DNA from: QAMH01 sp900556425
GTDB lineage: Bacteria; Actinomycetota; Coriobacteriia; Coriobacteriales; QAMH01
Assembly: GCA_902475535.1 (NCBI GenBank)
Contig: CABRZR010000007.1
Span: 42,369-106,368 of the forward strand
Reading direction: 5' to 3'
Length of the DNA: 64,000 nucleotides
In this document: positions 24,466 to 33,179 of the stretch, piece after piece
How positions within the stretch are numbered: position 1 is the first letter of the stretch
How the letters are laid out: every line of letters starts with the position of its first letter
Program-made: the position numbers and the translations under genes
Notes under the pieces: model-generated
The model's database searches: none
What the model was told of the DNA's origin: nothing
The model's input: only the letters and a program-made list of their open reading frames with translations

Positions 24466-25938
24466 TTATTTTGTCGCGAAGATGGAGTCCTTGTCGCGCT
24501 CGGAATCGAAGGCACCGTGCATCGTGCGCCCTTGACGCTTCATACGTTCCAGGTCGCTATCGGCCAAACCGCTGCAAGTGCGGTTGCGCAGCTCGGCACG
24601 CGGATCGTCCGGATCGGTCCAGAGCCTTTCTGCCACCGGCGCCCACTCGCGCGCCGCGGGTCGGCATTTCTCCGCAAGGTCGTGAGCGCTTTCGGTCGCC
24701 TGCAAATCGGTGCAGTGGGCTCCCGTCTCCTCGACCATGTGCTCAATGCACTCGGGATTCTCGAGCATCGGACACGGCCGCAGCAGATTGTCGTTGAAGG
24801 GCTGCCCCTCGTAGTAGGCCATGAAGATAGGTGAGCGCAGACAGTCGAGTAGCGACATCTCGCGGACGTTGGCATTCGAATAGTGGATGAACACGCAGGG
24901 CTCGACGTCACCGGCTGCGTTGATGTGCAGGTAACGCCTGCCACCGGCGATGCATCCACCGACGAACTCGCCGTCGTGCTGGAAGTCCAGGGTGAGGATG
25001 GGCTTGGTCTCGCGAATGCGGCGGTTGAAGCGGTAGAGGCGCTCGCGGTCTTCGGGCGTGGGCATGAGGGAGGTAGGAGCGTCCTTGCCCACGGGCATGT
25101 AGGTGAAGATCCAGGCGAATAGCGCGCCCTTCTCGATGAGCCAGTCGAAGTACTCGTCGCTGGCAACGGAAGGCGCGTTGTCGTGGGTATAGCAAATGGA
25201 GACGCCAAAGGGCAGTCCATGGCTGTTCAGCAAATCCATGGCGGCCTCCACCTTGGCGTAGGTGCCCTCGCCCCTGCGCCCATCGGTGGCGGCCTCGTCG
25301 CCCTCGGCCGAGATTGCCGGGATAAAGTTCTTGACGCGGATCATCTCCTGGCAGAACTCCTCGTCGATGAGCGTGGCGTTGGTAAAGCACAAGAACGCGC
25401 AATCGGGATGGGCCTCGCAGAGCTTGATGAGGTCGTGCTTGCGCACCAGCGGCTCTCCGCCCGTGTAGATGTAGATGTGGACGCCGAGCTCCTTGCCCTG
25501 GCGGATGATGGAGTCGATCTCGTCATAGCTCAGGTTGAGCTTGTGGCCGTACTCCGCAGCCCAGCAGCCCGTGCAGTGCAGGTTGCAGGCGCTCGTGGGA
25601 TCGAGCAGGATGGCCCAGGGGATGTTGCAGCGGTACTTCTCGCGCATCTTTTCCTGTATGCCCCACGCTATGAGGTTGGACTCGACCAGGACGGTCTTGA
25701 TCATGTCGTTGCGGACCGCGGGGTTGAGGTTCATGATCCGCATCATGAGCTGGTACATGTTGTTGTCGGGATCGGACATGACCTTCGTGAACGCCTCGCG
25801 CTGCGCGGGAAACAGGGCGTCGGGGCAAATGGCGTTGATCTTGTCCATCACCTTGCTCATGTTGTTTTCGGGGTCTGCGCAGAGGTAGTCGACGAGCTTG
25901 TTGGCCGCCGTGCGCTTTGCAAAGTCCATTGGTCTCAT
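24466..25938 (-). CDS. Radical SAM protein with a C-terminal Cys-rich (SPASM-like) region
   Basis: 490 residues. The N-terminal 100 residues are helical (ANKLVDYLCADPENNMSKVM; PDNNMYQLMMRIMNLNP). The radical SAM core begins LLDPTSACNLHCTGCWAAEY, with Cys118, Cys122 and Cys125 as CxxxCxxC, and has the SAM motif YTGGEPL. Late Cys residues (GGCIAGG, GDVEPCVF, RPCPMLENPEC) suggest extra cluster binding. The target is unknown. The MFS gene lies upstream on the same strand with a 138-base gap and the TetR gene lies downstream, so the three may form one functional unit. Confidence 0.85.
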   Translation of the reverse strand: MRPMDFAKRTAANKLVDYLCADPENNMSKVMDKINAICPDALFPAQREAFTKVMSDPDNNMYQLMMRIMNLNPAVRNDMIKTVLVESNLIAWGIQEKMREKYRCNIPWAILLDPTSACNLHCTGCWAAEYGHKLNLSYDEIDSIIRQGKELGVHIYIYTGGEPLVRKHDLIKLCEAHPDCAFLCFTNATLIDEEFCQEMIRVKNFIPAISAEGDEAATDGRRGEGTYAKVEAAMDLLNSHGLPFGVSICYTHDNAPSVASDEYFDWLIEKGALFAWIFTYMPVGKDAPTSLMPTPEDRERLYRFNRRIRETKPILTLDFQHDGEFVGGCIAGGRRYLHINAAGDVEPCVFIHYSNANVREMSLLDCLRSPIFMAYYEGQPFNDNLLRPCPMLENPECIEHMVEETGAHCTDLQATESAHDLAEKCRPAAREWAPVAERLWTDPDDPRAELRNRTCSGLADSDLERMKRQGRTMHGAFDSERDKDSIFATK

Positions 25939-26076
25939 AATCCGGGCCTTTCCTCTTGCCTGGCCGAAAGGGCCGCAATACCGCGTTTTGCTTTTCTGAC
26001 TAGTCTAGGATTCGCCGCGACGCACAAAAATGGCCGATATGCGGAATACCGGCCAATAATGCGAGCGTGTCATATC

Positions 26077-27252
26077 CTACCGACGCTGCAGATTCCAACG
26101 CAAGACGATGAGGGAGGCCCCTATGGAGGGCACGAGCATTGCCAGCCACATGAGCGAATACGCCTCGGGTTGGCTTCCGAGAACCGGCGTCGCGGCCTCT
26201 ATGACCATTCCCCCGATGATGGGACCGATGAGCATTCCCAGGTCGAGCCCCGTGAAGGCGGTATTACTTGCGGCGCCGCGTCGAGACGGGGGCACAGAGG
26301 CCAACGCAGCAGATTGGAGCAGCGGGCCGCAACATCCGAATCCGGCCGAGCCCAGAATCGCGGCGATGATGAACGTCGCCAGATTGTCCGCAGCGGCAAA
26401 TGCGACATAGGACGCCGCGAAGAACGCGATGCCAACAAGGAGCACCCGCGGCGCTCCAAACCTATCGGCCATGCTTCCGAATAGGGGGCGTGTTCCCAAT
26501 AGGCAGAGGGAATATACAATGAAGAAGACCCCCATCTGGGAAACCCCCACGGAGTAGCCATACAGCACGACGTAGGCGCCCATGCACGAAAACGAGGTCG
26601 CGAGCAGCATCAGGGCGACGCCCTTTCCCACTGCCTCCGGCGCGAACATGCGATCAAGTTTCAACTCGTACCGTAAACGCTCTCGATACGGCTCCCGTAT
26701 GAGCCCGACACCGCAAATGGCCACCAGAAGGCAACCTGCGGCAAGAAAGTAGGATGGCGAAAAGCCGATGGCATCCACCAGGTACAACCCCGCTGCCGGA
26801 CCGACCACCTGCGCGAACGACTGCGCCAGGGCATAGATGCTTATTCCGCTCGCAAACTTCGATTCTGGAAGAAACTCCGATACGAGCGACATGGCAAGCG
26901 GGCCACTGCAGCCGATCCCAATGCCGTGCACGAGTCTGACGATGACAAGCCCCTGCAGGGAATCCACCACACCGTAGAGGAACATGCAGGCGCATATGAT
27001 GCACTGCGATGCCATGAGCAGGCGCTTGCGCGAGAAGCTGTCGAACGCAGGGCCCGCGAAGGGCCTGATGAGCAATGCCGTCACGGAAAACGAGCTCACC
27101 ACTATGCCCACCACGGAAGGAGATGCTCCCAGCGCATCGGCGTACACCGGAAGCGTGGTGTTGGCCATGAACGCGGCCATGGACTGGAAGAGGTTCACCG
27201 CCATCAACGCGATGTAGGGAAAGCTCCAGATGCTCTCTTTTTGCTTTTTCAC
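26077..27252 (-). CDS. Major facilitator superfamily transporter
   Basis: About 391 residues from a GTG at 27252 (VKKQKESIWSFPYIALMAVN); an upstream start at 27282 is possible. Twelve hydrophobic segments. The loop 2-3 motif is AGPAFDSFSRKRLLM and the equivalent in the second half is GSMADRFGAPRVLL. The pattern is that of drug:H+ antiporter or sugar-efflux type MFS proteins. The substrate is unknown. It may export the product or substrate of the radical SAM enzyme encoded downstream. Uninterrupted frame, normal length. Confidence 0.88.
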   Translation of the reverse strand: MKKQKESIWSFPYIALMAVNLFQSMAAFMANTTLPVYADALGASPSVVGIVVSSFSVTALLIRPFAGPAFDSFSRKRLLMASQCIICACMFLYGVVDSLQGLVIVRLVHGIGIGCSGPLAMSLVSEFLPESKFASGISIYALAQSFAQVVGPAAGLYLVDAIGFSPSYFLAAGCLLVAICGVGLIREPYRERLRYELKLDRMFAPEAVGKGVALMLLATSFSCMGAYVVLYGYSVGVSQMGVFFIVYSLCLLGTRPLFGSMADRFGAPRVLLVGIAFFAASYVAFAAADNLATFIIAAILGSAGFGCCGPLLQSAALASVPPSRRGAASNTAFTGLDLGMLIGPIIGGMVIEAATPVLGSQPEAYSLMWLAMLVPSIGASLIVLRWNLQRR

Positions 27253-27342
27253 GCGGCCGCCTTCGTCTTGGTACGCACACACTATAGCCGTAGGCTAGCT
27301 TACTGCCGCGCGGGAAAGTCCAATCGAAACAGGTGATGTGCC

Positions 27343-27813
27343 TCACTCCGGCAGCTTGCAGACGTCCACCCACTCGCTTTTGGGAACGATCGCCGCCAGC
27401 TCGTCGGGCGTCAACGCGATGGCGCTGTTGGAACTTCCGCACGCCGGATAGACCATGTCGAACCTGCGCAGGGACTCGTCGAGATAGACATCGCACCCGT
27501 CTTTCACGCCAAAGGGGCACACGCCACCGACGGCATGGCCGATGCGCTCTTCCGCCTCGTCGGCGGACAGCATCTTCGCCTTGCACCCGAAGCACGTCCT
27601 GAACTTCGGATTCGCTATGCGCGCGTCTCCGGCGCACACCACGAGCACCACCCGATCGTCCACCGCAAACGAAAGCGTTTTGGCTATGCGCTCGGGCTCA
27701 CAGCCGACCGCCTGGGCGGCAAGCTCCACCGTGGCACTCGAGGTCTCGAATTCCAAGACATCTCCGTCACGCCCATATTCGGCGAGATGCTTCTTTGCCC
27801 TCTCTAACGACAT
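27343..27813 (-). CDS. YbaK/EbsC-family aminoacyl-tRNA deacylase
   Basis: 156 residues with the YbaK fold pattern: an early ETSSATVELAAQAVGCEPER, then IAKTLSFAVDDRVVLVVCAGD with the lysine of the deacylation site, HAVGGVCPFGV and VYPACGSSNSAIALTPDEL. These proteins hydrolyse mischarged aminoacyl-tRNAs, for example Cys- or Ala-tRNA(Pro). The short version without a synthetase domain acts in trans. It is a single gene downstream of the AAA_14 ATPase, which ends 75 bases upstream. Confidence 0.9.
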   Translation of the reverse strand: MSLERAKKHLAEYGRDGDVLEFETSSATVELAAQAVGCEPERIAKTLSFAVDDRVVLVVCAGDARIANPKFRTCFGCKAKMLSADEAEERIGHAVGGVCPFGVKDGCDVYLDESLRRFDMVYPACGSSNSAIALTPDELAAIVPKSEWVDVCKLPE

Positions 27814-27888
27814 GGCTCCTCTTCTCTCTATCCTGTCCTTCGAGAATGATAGAGGACTTATGCGGCAACGGCCATCTGCGACCGAGCC

Positions 27889-29250
27889 TCAGGCCTCGAG
27901 AAGCCACTTCCATGCAGGCCGGACCCTAATCAGGCCAGAGGCGGTCTCGATATCGCGCTCCTCATCGAAGGTTATTATGAGCGACTCCGTACAGCCGAAA
28001 CGCCCCATCGCCTCCTCCAAGGCTGAGATCTCGCGCGCTTCTGTCTTGGCGTCGCTCATATCGAAACACACCTGGACGAGCGACGATACCTTATCTAGGG
28101 TCGCGTCGCCTTCCACGAAATCCACCTCTTTGCCCGAAGGGAGCTTTAGCATGGATATGTCACCCAAACGCCCGCTAGTCCTCCGGCGCCGCAGCTCCAA
28201 ATACACGGCGGTCTCAAATGCGAAGGTCAGCCCATCGGAAGAGGCAATCGAGGATGCCCAGTACAGGCCCGGATCAGCCGCATACAGCTTCAATCCTCCA
28301 AGGCGCACCTTCTGGGCGGAATAACTGAACTCGTAGACCTGATAGACCATATGGGCGTCTTCGAAGGAATCTATCAGTTCCGTGATGGCTGCGCGCCCGG
28401 ACGTGTATCCGGATTGCTTGGCCTTGTTTCCCAAGCGAGAAATTGAAACATCGCGGGCGGACGAGGTGATTGCGGATCGTGCGATAGAGCGCGCGAAGGC
28501 CGCATTGGAGAACCCGAAACGTTCGACAACGTCACGGGCGACGGTCAATTGCGCATAGCCCTGGAGAAGCTGTGCCCGTTCCATATCGTCAAGGTCTTGC
28601 GCAGCCGGAAATCCGCCCTCAACGAGATAAGCTCGCAAGCTCTTCTTCAAGGAAGATGCCAATACCTTGCTGCTTAGCGATTTTTCAGGTGCAGGCTCGG
28701 CTCCGTGCTGACGCAGATACTCCCGAAAGCTATAGGGCAAAAGCTCGTAGGATACGGAGCGTCCCCGGAATTCCGTGGCAACATCATCGGACAACATGCG
28801 CGAAGACGAGCCCGTCACACAGAGGCTGACTTTCTCCGTGTCCAAGATGCGTCGCACGGTAACGTCCCACTCCGGAATATCTTGTACCTCGTCGAAGAAA
28901 ACATATGCTCCCTCGGCCCTTGCCTGAGGGTGCATTTCGTAGAACACCTCGAGCACATCGCTCACCAGATGCGAACTATAAGGACGCAAGCGGTCATCAT
29001 CAAAGTTAAAGTAGCAGATGCGCGATGCCTCCACACCCACCTCATACAGCGAAATAATCTCCTGGTAAACGCGGAATGTCTTTCCGGATCGACGCATTCC
29101 CACGATGACCTTTGCGGTGGAGCCAATCTTCGGCTTGGGCGCTTTCCCGAGCGACAGATCACGAATCACCAGCTCTTCTGCAATGGAGGGCAACACATGC
29201 TCCGCGAAATCCGTGAGTAGGTATTCGATGATTGCGCGATAGCTTTCCAT
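27889..29250 (-). CDS. AAA_14 / DUF4143 family ATPase (first of two in the window)
   Basis: 453 residues from ATG 29250 behind GTGGGGT. Walker A is GMRRSGKT (51-58), Walker B YVFFDEVQDIPEW, followed by the sensor VTGSSSRML and the ELLPYSFREYL segment typical of this family. The C-terminal DUF4143 region ends with the nuclease-fold-like YLELRRR ... SGKEVDFV, matching PD-(D/E)xK-like sequence. These ATPases are common in gut anaerobes and archaea, are often mobile, and have no settled function. The AT-rich upstream region (29251-29450) differs from the surroundings. Confidence 0.88.
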   Translation of the reverse strand: MESYRAIIEYLLTDFAEHVLPSIAEELVIRDLSLGKAPKPKIGSTAKVIVGMRRSGKTFRVYQEIISLYEVGVEASRICYFNFDDDRLRPYSSHLVSDVLEVFYEMHPQARAEGAYVFFDEVQDIPEWDVTVRRILDTEKVSLCVTGSSSRMLSDDVATEFRGRSVSYELLPYSFREYLRQHGAEPAPEKSLSSKVLASSLKKSLRAYLVEGGFPAAQDLDDMERAQLLQGYAQLTVARDVVERFGFSNAAFARSIARSAITSSARDVSISRLGNKAKQSGYTSGRAAITELIDSFEDAHMVYQVYEFSYSAQKVRLGGLKLYAADPGLYWASSIASSDGLTFAFETAVYLELRRRRTSGRLGDISMLKLPSGKEVDFVEGDATLDKVSSLVQVCFDMSDAKTEAREISALEEAMGRFGCTESLIITFDEERDIETASGLIRVRPAWKWLLEA

Positions 29251-29542
29251 GGCAAACCCCACTGATGTATCGATTAATAGAGCTCTAAATACATGTAAAA
29301 AATTTTATCAGATAAACTGAATATCTGTATAGAATTTTATCAGTTCTGCAAAATCGAAATCCCCACAATGATGACTTGCCTTACGCCTACCAATAATGAT
29401 TTAAATATGCTTCGTCCTTAAAATGGAAAAACAATCTTGTCCCAGAGCGAATGAAACACCTCGATGAGCTCTGCGTCGTTCATTATCGAACCTCCCTCTC
29501 GTGGATGACGTTATCCCCGTCCTGTGTCATCTCCTCGCAATT
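29251..29542. other. AT-rich intergenic stretch upstream of the AAA_14 gene
   Basis: No gene seen. It carries two copies of AATTTTATCAG about 30 bases apart (near 29301 and 29334), with ATCAGATAAACTGAATATCTG between them, a possible binding region for a regulator or a scar of insertion. The composition contrasts with the GC-rich neighbours. Confidence 0.5.
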
Positions 29543-30346
29543 TCACCGCGCCCCCAAAAGCTCGCGATACAGCCGCTCGTCCGTCTCCCCGTACACGTTG
29601 AAGACGACATCGAGCGCGTTATCGTGGCCGTCGAGCCATTCGTCCACCGTGGCCACGGCGATGTGCGCTGCCTCGTCCTGGGGAAACCCGAACACGCCCG
29701 TGCTGATGCAGCAAAGGGCGATCGATTCGCAGCCCGCCTCGAGCGCGGTGTCCAGGCAGGCAGTGTAGCAGTTGGCGAGCAGCGCGCGGTCAAGGTCACT
29801 TGCCTCACCGCGTGCGATGGGGCCCACGGTGTGGATGATGCGCTTGCTCGGCAAGTTGAAGGTGCTGGTCACCTTTGCCATGCCCGTGGGTTCGGGATAG
29901 CCCTGCTCCTCCATCAGCCGCGCGCACTCGAGGCGCAGCTGGATACCCGCAAAGGTGTGGATGGCGTTGTCGATGCAATGATGCCCTGGCACGAAGCATC
30001 CGAGCATCTGGGAGTTCGCGGCGTTCACGATGGCATCGACGCCCAGCGTCGTGATGTCACCACGCCACAGGCGCATGAACTCGCGCCCCTCAACGGGCTC
30101 GATGTCATCGAGGGCCGTCGTGCCCCGGTACTCCAGAATGCCTTGCAAGAGGCGGTCCTGCAATACGATGAGCTCCTCGGATGTCGGGATGGGTGGGCGC
30201 GTGTTCACCAGGGCTCGGAACAGGTCCCATTGCGCTTGGGGACCCTCGGGAATGTCGTTCGCCTCGTCACGCTCTTCGAGCAGCAGCTCGATGACCGCGG
30301 GAAGGGCCTCCTCGATCTTTTGGAGCAGTTCCACCCTATCGCTCAT
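29543..30346 (-). CDS. Zinc-dependent macrodomain protein (protein-ADP-ribose hydrolase)
   Basis: 267 residues. An N-terminal helical part (1-90) precedes the macrodomain: GDITTLGVDAIVNAANSQML (ADP-ribose binding, Asn108-Asn111 region), the zinc motif LGCFVPGHHCIDNAIH (Cys117, His121/122, Cys123), STFNLPSKRIIHTVGP and ALCCISTGVFGFP. This is the SirTM-associated type, which removes ADP-ribose from modified proteins. Its ATG overlaps the stop of the upstream truncated sirtuin by 4 bases. The usual GcvH-L and LplA2 genes of that operon are absent. Confidence 0.9.
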   Translation of the reverse strand: MSDRVELLQKIEEALPAVIELLLEERDEANDIPEGPQAQWDLFRALVNTRPPIPTSEELIVLQDRLLQGILEYRGTTALDDIEPVEGREFMRLWRGDITTLGVDAIVNAANSQMLGCFVPGHHCIDNAIHTFAGIQLRLECARLMEEQGYPEPTGMAKVTSTFNLPSKRIIHTVGPIARGEASDLDRALLANCYTACLDTALEAGCESIALCCISTGVFGFPQDEAAHIAVATVDEWLDGHDNALDVVFNVYGETDERLYRELLGAR

Positions 30347-30699
30347 GACAATCCGTCCTCTCCAAGACCAGGCCCTGCCATCAACGCATCCAACACCGCG
30401 TCTATGTCAGCGTCGAGGCAAATCGAGCGGCCCGCTATCTCACGGGGCGCATGGGCCTCGCCCAGGTTCACGCACGCGTAGGTGGCATTCGGGTTCCCGC
30501 TTGCCATACGCCAGAAAGGATACTTGATGATGACGGGCGTATTACCCCCGACGCCCAACTCGAGGAAAAGCATCTTCTGGTCGTCACGCGTCCGGGTGCG
30601 CAGGGTGTCGTTGGCATATTCTTCGGTAAAGGCCGGATTGCCGATTCCCTTGCGGGGAAGGCTCTCGTCAAGTGTTGGTACCTCGTTTGGCTGGTTCAT
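30343..30699 (-). pseudogene. Truncated SirTM-type sirtuin, C-terminal part only but still with an RBS
   Basis: 118 residues from ATG 30699, which has GGAGGT at good spacing. The C-terminal two thirds match the end of macrodomain-linked sirtuins: MLFLELGVGGNTPVIIKYPF, WRMASGNPNATYACVNLG, RSICLDADIDAVLDAL. The Rossmann NAD-binding part (GAG-I-S, the catalytic His) of the about 290-residue family is missing, and the first 35 residues are only weakly related. Without the NAD site it cannot be an ADP-ribosyltransferase. It is still translationally coupled to the macrodomain gene, so it may be a decay product or a retained partner domain. Confidence 0.75.
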
Positions 30700-31100
30700 C
30701 GTTGCACCTCCATATCCGCGGTTCGCAATGACAGCGCCGCTCGAAAAGACATGCATCCAATAACTTTCCAGCCATCATGTCACAATACGTGGCGCTTGCT
30801 GGGTCTGCTGCCAGGTTATGTGCGCTCATGGTCGCATCACTAGCCACCACACCACATTTCAAGGCAATTGCGCCAAGCAATGTGCACACATGGTCGCGCC
30901 CTCGACCACCACACCACCATACGTGGCACTTGCGTTGTGCATCGCCAAGCAATGTGCACCTGTGGCTGGGTTGCTTGCCACCAGACCCCAATATGTGGCG
31001 CTCGCTGGAACCGCGCCTTGTCCTTTGATAGACCCCACGATAGGATTTTTGGTATTGATTAGAAAGTAGGCACAATATTGTGCTGTAGGTATCTAAATGC
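30700..31100. repeat. Degenerate tandem array of 62-72 bp units
   Basis: No gene. Units begin at about 30772, 30844, 30906 and 30978 on the anchor CCACCACACCACAT, and share GTGGCGCTTGC and CCAAGCAATGTGCAC ATGGTCGC (in two parts). Spacings are 72, 62 and 72. The same unit occurs at 21376-21575. The array lies where the N-terminal part of the sirtuin would be. The last 90 bases before the DUF5692-like stop are AT-rich without clear signals. Confidence 0.75.
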
Positions 31101-32063
31101 CTAGCGGTTCTCCTCGACGACGCGCTCGTAGGGTTTGGTGCCCTTGTAGATCTCGTCCTTGAGCGGATTGAGCCTGAGCTTGCGGATGCGATAGAGCTGG
31201 TAGACGGCCACAGCAACATTTGCCGCTAGCGCGATGAGGCTCACCACGAAGAATGCGGTGGGATTGTGCGTGGTGGGAATGGGCGCCAGCACGTCGGCAA
31301 ACTGCGGAACCGTCATGACGAACATGATCCATAGCGCAAGCGTCTGGGCCCGGTGCTGCAACCACGCGCCCCGCTTGATGAAGAAGGTGGGGATGGTGCA
31401 TGCCAGCAAGAGGGCCAGACCGCAGTAGGCCGAGTGGTCCGAGATGCAGTTGTAGGTGTAGGCGAAGTTCCACAGGTCATACGCAATGATCCAGGGCCAG
31501 ATCATGTCGGGCCAGATCATATCCTTGGAGGAATCCTTCGAGATGAAGATTCCGAACCAGCCGCAAATCGTGACGATGTTCAAGATGCCCGCAATGCCGT
31601 TCATGATGTTCCACGGGCCCGATATGGTCCAGAGGTTCTCCACGACGCCACCGCTCCACAGAGCAAAGCCGAACACCTGGAAGTCACGGATGACGGCCTC
31701 GGCGATGTTGATGGCAAGAATGAGCGGTGGGAAGCACAACGCCCATTTCTTCTCGTAGAGATAGTGGACCTTACCGTCCTTGCCGTTCCACTTGACGAAG
31801 CGCAAGGCGATGAAGCCGAGGCAGCCCGCAAGGGCCGAATAGGTCTTCACCCAGTTAAACCAGGTGCCGGTTCCGTACTCGTTACCGGGCGCTGCGGTCT
31901 CGGGCCAGACGAAGATGGTCAGCGCGATGGGAACGATGGCGAAAAGCGCCAGGCCGGCCCACAGCTTCACGCGTCCCAACTCGTTGAAGGCCATGAGCGC
32001 AAACAGGACGAACAGCCAGATGGCCCAGTAGATGGGATCGGCGGCTTGATACAGAATCCCCAT
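31101..32063 (-). CDS. Polytopic membrane protein, DUF5692-like, paralogue B
   Basis: 320 residues with nine or so hydrophobic segments and a Lys/Arg/Glu-rich C-terminal tail. Shared with the neighbouring gene are INIAEAVIRDFQ (against CNIAEATLRDVE), AYDLWNFAYTYN (against VPMWNFLYTTWN), KWALCFPP and a long aromatic content. The length and pattern recall the DUF5692 family of Coriobacteriia; this assignment is from memory. No enzyme motif. It starts 23 bases after paralogue A and is cotranscribed with it behind the divergent TetR gene. A transport or sensing role is possible. Confidence 0.75.
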   Translation of the reverse strand: MGILYQAADPIYWAIWLFVLFALMAFNELGRVKLWAGLALFAIVPIALTIFVWPETAAPGNEYGTGTWFNWVKTYSALAGCLGFIALRFVKWNGKDGKVHYLYEKKWALCFPPLILAINIAEAVIRDFQVFGFALWSGGVVENLWTISGPWNIMNGIAGILNIVTICGWFGIFISKDSSKDMIWPDMIWPWIIAYDLWNFAYTYNCISDHSAYCGLALLLACTIPTFFIKRGAWLQHRAQTLALWIMFVMTVPQFADVLAPIPTTHNPTAFFVVSLIALAANVAVAVYQLYRIRKLRLNPLKDEIYKGTKPYERVVEENR

Positions 32064-32086
32064 GGTGGTTTCCCTTCCCTCGATGT

Positions 32087-33034
32087 CTACTTGGAAACTT
32101 CGGGCTTGTCGCCCACCTGCTCGTCCACGACGATGGCGGCCTCGGTGCTCACCGGGTCTCCGTACTCATCTATCAGCCCTTCCTCTCGGCCAACGAGGTA
32201 TTCCTCCCGAGCCTTGCGTCGACGGAAGGTGACATCGGCCTTTCCACTGCTCAGCTGGTAGCAGTACCAGAAGACGAACGGGATGCCGATGATGCCGTTG
32301 ATCATGCCCCACCAGTACATCACATCGGGGTTGAACCAGGCCGCGCTGTTCATGATGGTGGGGAACAGCAACGGGAAGCAGCTGCGCAACAGCAGGTGCA
32401 TGCCCAGGGTGTAGATTCGGCCGGTGATGTAGAGTTCCGGCTGCCGCTTGATGATGGGATAGAGCTCGGCTGCGGCCAGGATGCAGCAGGTGCTAGCAAA
32501 GAACGCATGACCCTCGGCATAGACGAAGCACGCGTTCCACGTGGTATAGAGGAAGTTCCACATGGGCACCGTGTAGGCGATGATCTCGCCGTAATGCGCG
32601 GTGTCGTACTTCCAGTACTTGTCGCCAAAGGGCATCGTGACACACAGGATGAACCCGGCCAGGGCGTTCATGTAGTTGCCCATCTCGACATCGCGCAAGG
32701 TTGCCTCGGCGATGTTGCAGAATACGATGCCGTAGAGCACCCAGCGCACCCAGCGCTGGCGCATGAGACGCCAAAACGGGGTGTCCTTTTGCTGCACGGC
32801 GGCGATGCGCCCGATTCCGGCATAGATGAGCGGCAGTATGACCGACAGGTTCTTGGCCCAGCGGAACCAGTCATCGGCCGGTATGTTCATGATCCAGAAC
32901 GGGATGGTGGCAAGCGAGACCACCCAAAACCACATGGAGGTGCGATAGTGGCGACGCATGAACTCCGTAAACAACATCAGGAGTATGGTGTATATCACCA
33001 TCGAAATTGGAGTGACCCAAACAGGAACCGTCAT
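32087..33034 (-). CDS. Polytopic membrane protein, DUF5692-like, paralogue A
   Basis: 315 residues from ATG 33034 (MTVPVWVTPISMVIYTILLM) with GAGGAGG; GTG 33049 is a weaker alternative. About nine hydrophobic segments, then a charged tail of about 50 residues. The motifs CNIAEATLRDVEMGN and VPMWNFLYTTWNACF are shared with paralogue B, so the two are an old duplication and may act as a heteromer. First gene of a two-gene operon, divergent from a TetR gene with a clear palindrome between them, so likely induced by a small molecule. Confidence 0.75.
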   Translation of the reverse strand: MTVPVWVTPISMVIYTILLMLFTEFMRRHYRTSMWFWVVSLATIPFWIMNIPADDWFRWAKNLSVILPLIYAGIGRIAAVQQKDTPFWRLMRQRWVRWVLYGIVFCNIAEATLRDVEMGNYMNALAGFILCVTMPFGDKYWKYDTAHYGEIIAYTVPMWNFLYTTWNACFVYAEGHAFFASTCCILAAAELYPIIKRQPELYITGRIYTLGMHLLLRSCFPLLFPTIMNSAAWFNPDVMYWWGMINGIIGIPFVFWYCYQLSSGKADVTFRRRKAREEYLVGREEGLIDEYGDPVSTEAAIVVDEQVGDKPEVSK

Positions 33035-33114
33035 GGCGTGCCTCCTCACCTCGACATTTTCCCAGCTAAATGCGGGAAATCAGCCGCAGTGTATCATCTC
33101 GGAGTATAATAAGA

Positions 33115-33141
33115 TTTAACATATTGGCCTAATATGTTAAA
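33115..33141. promoter_or_regulatory. 27-bp palindrome, TetR operator between divergent genes
   Basis: TTTAACATATT (33115-33125) pairs exactly with AATATGTTAAA (33131-33141). It lies 38 bases before the TetR start and 80 bases from the start of the membrane protein pair, and overlaps the likely -35 region of the latter. TATAAT at 33105-33110 is adjacent. Confidence 0.88.
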
Positions 33142-33179
33142 GACATGACGAAATTTGCCAGCTTAGGCCAGGTGAGGAC

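Noticed and set aside
21376..31010. The two repeat arrays as CRISPR
   Set aside because: Units are degenerate over their whole length, spacing varies between 62 and 72, there are no unique spacers and no cas genes.
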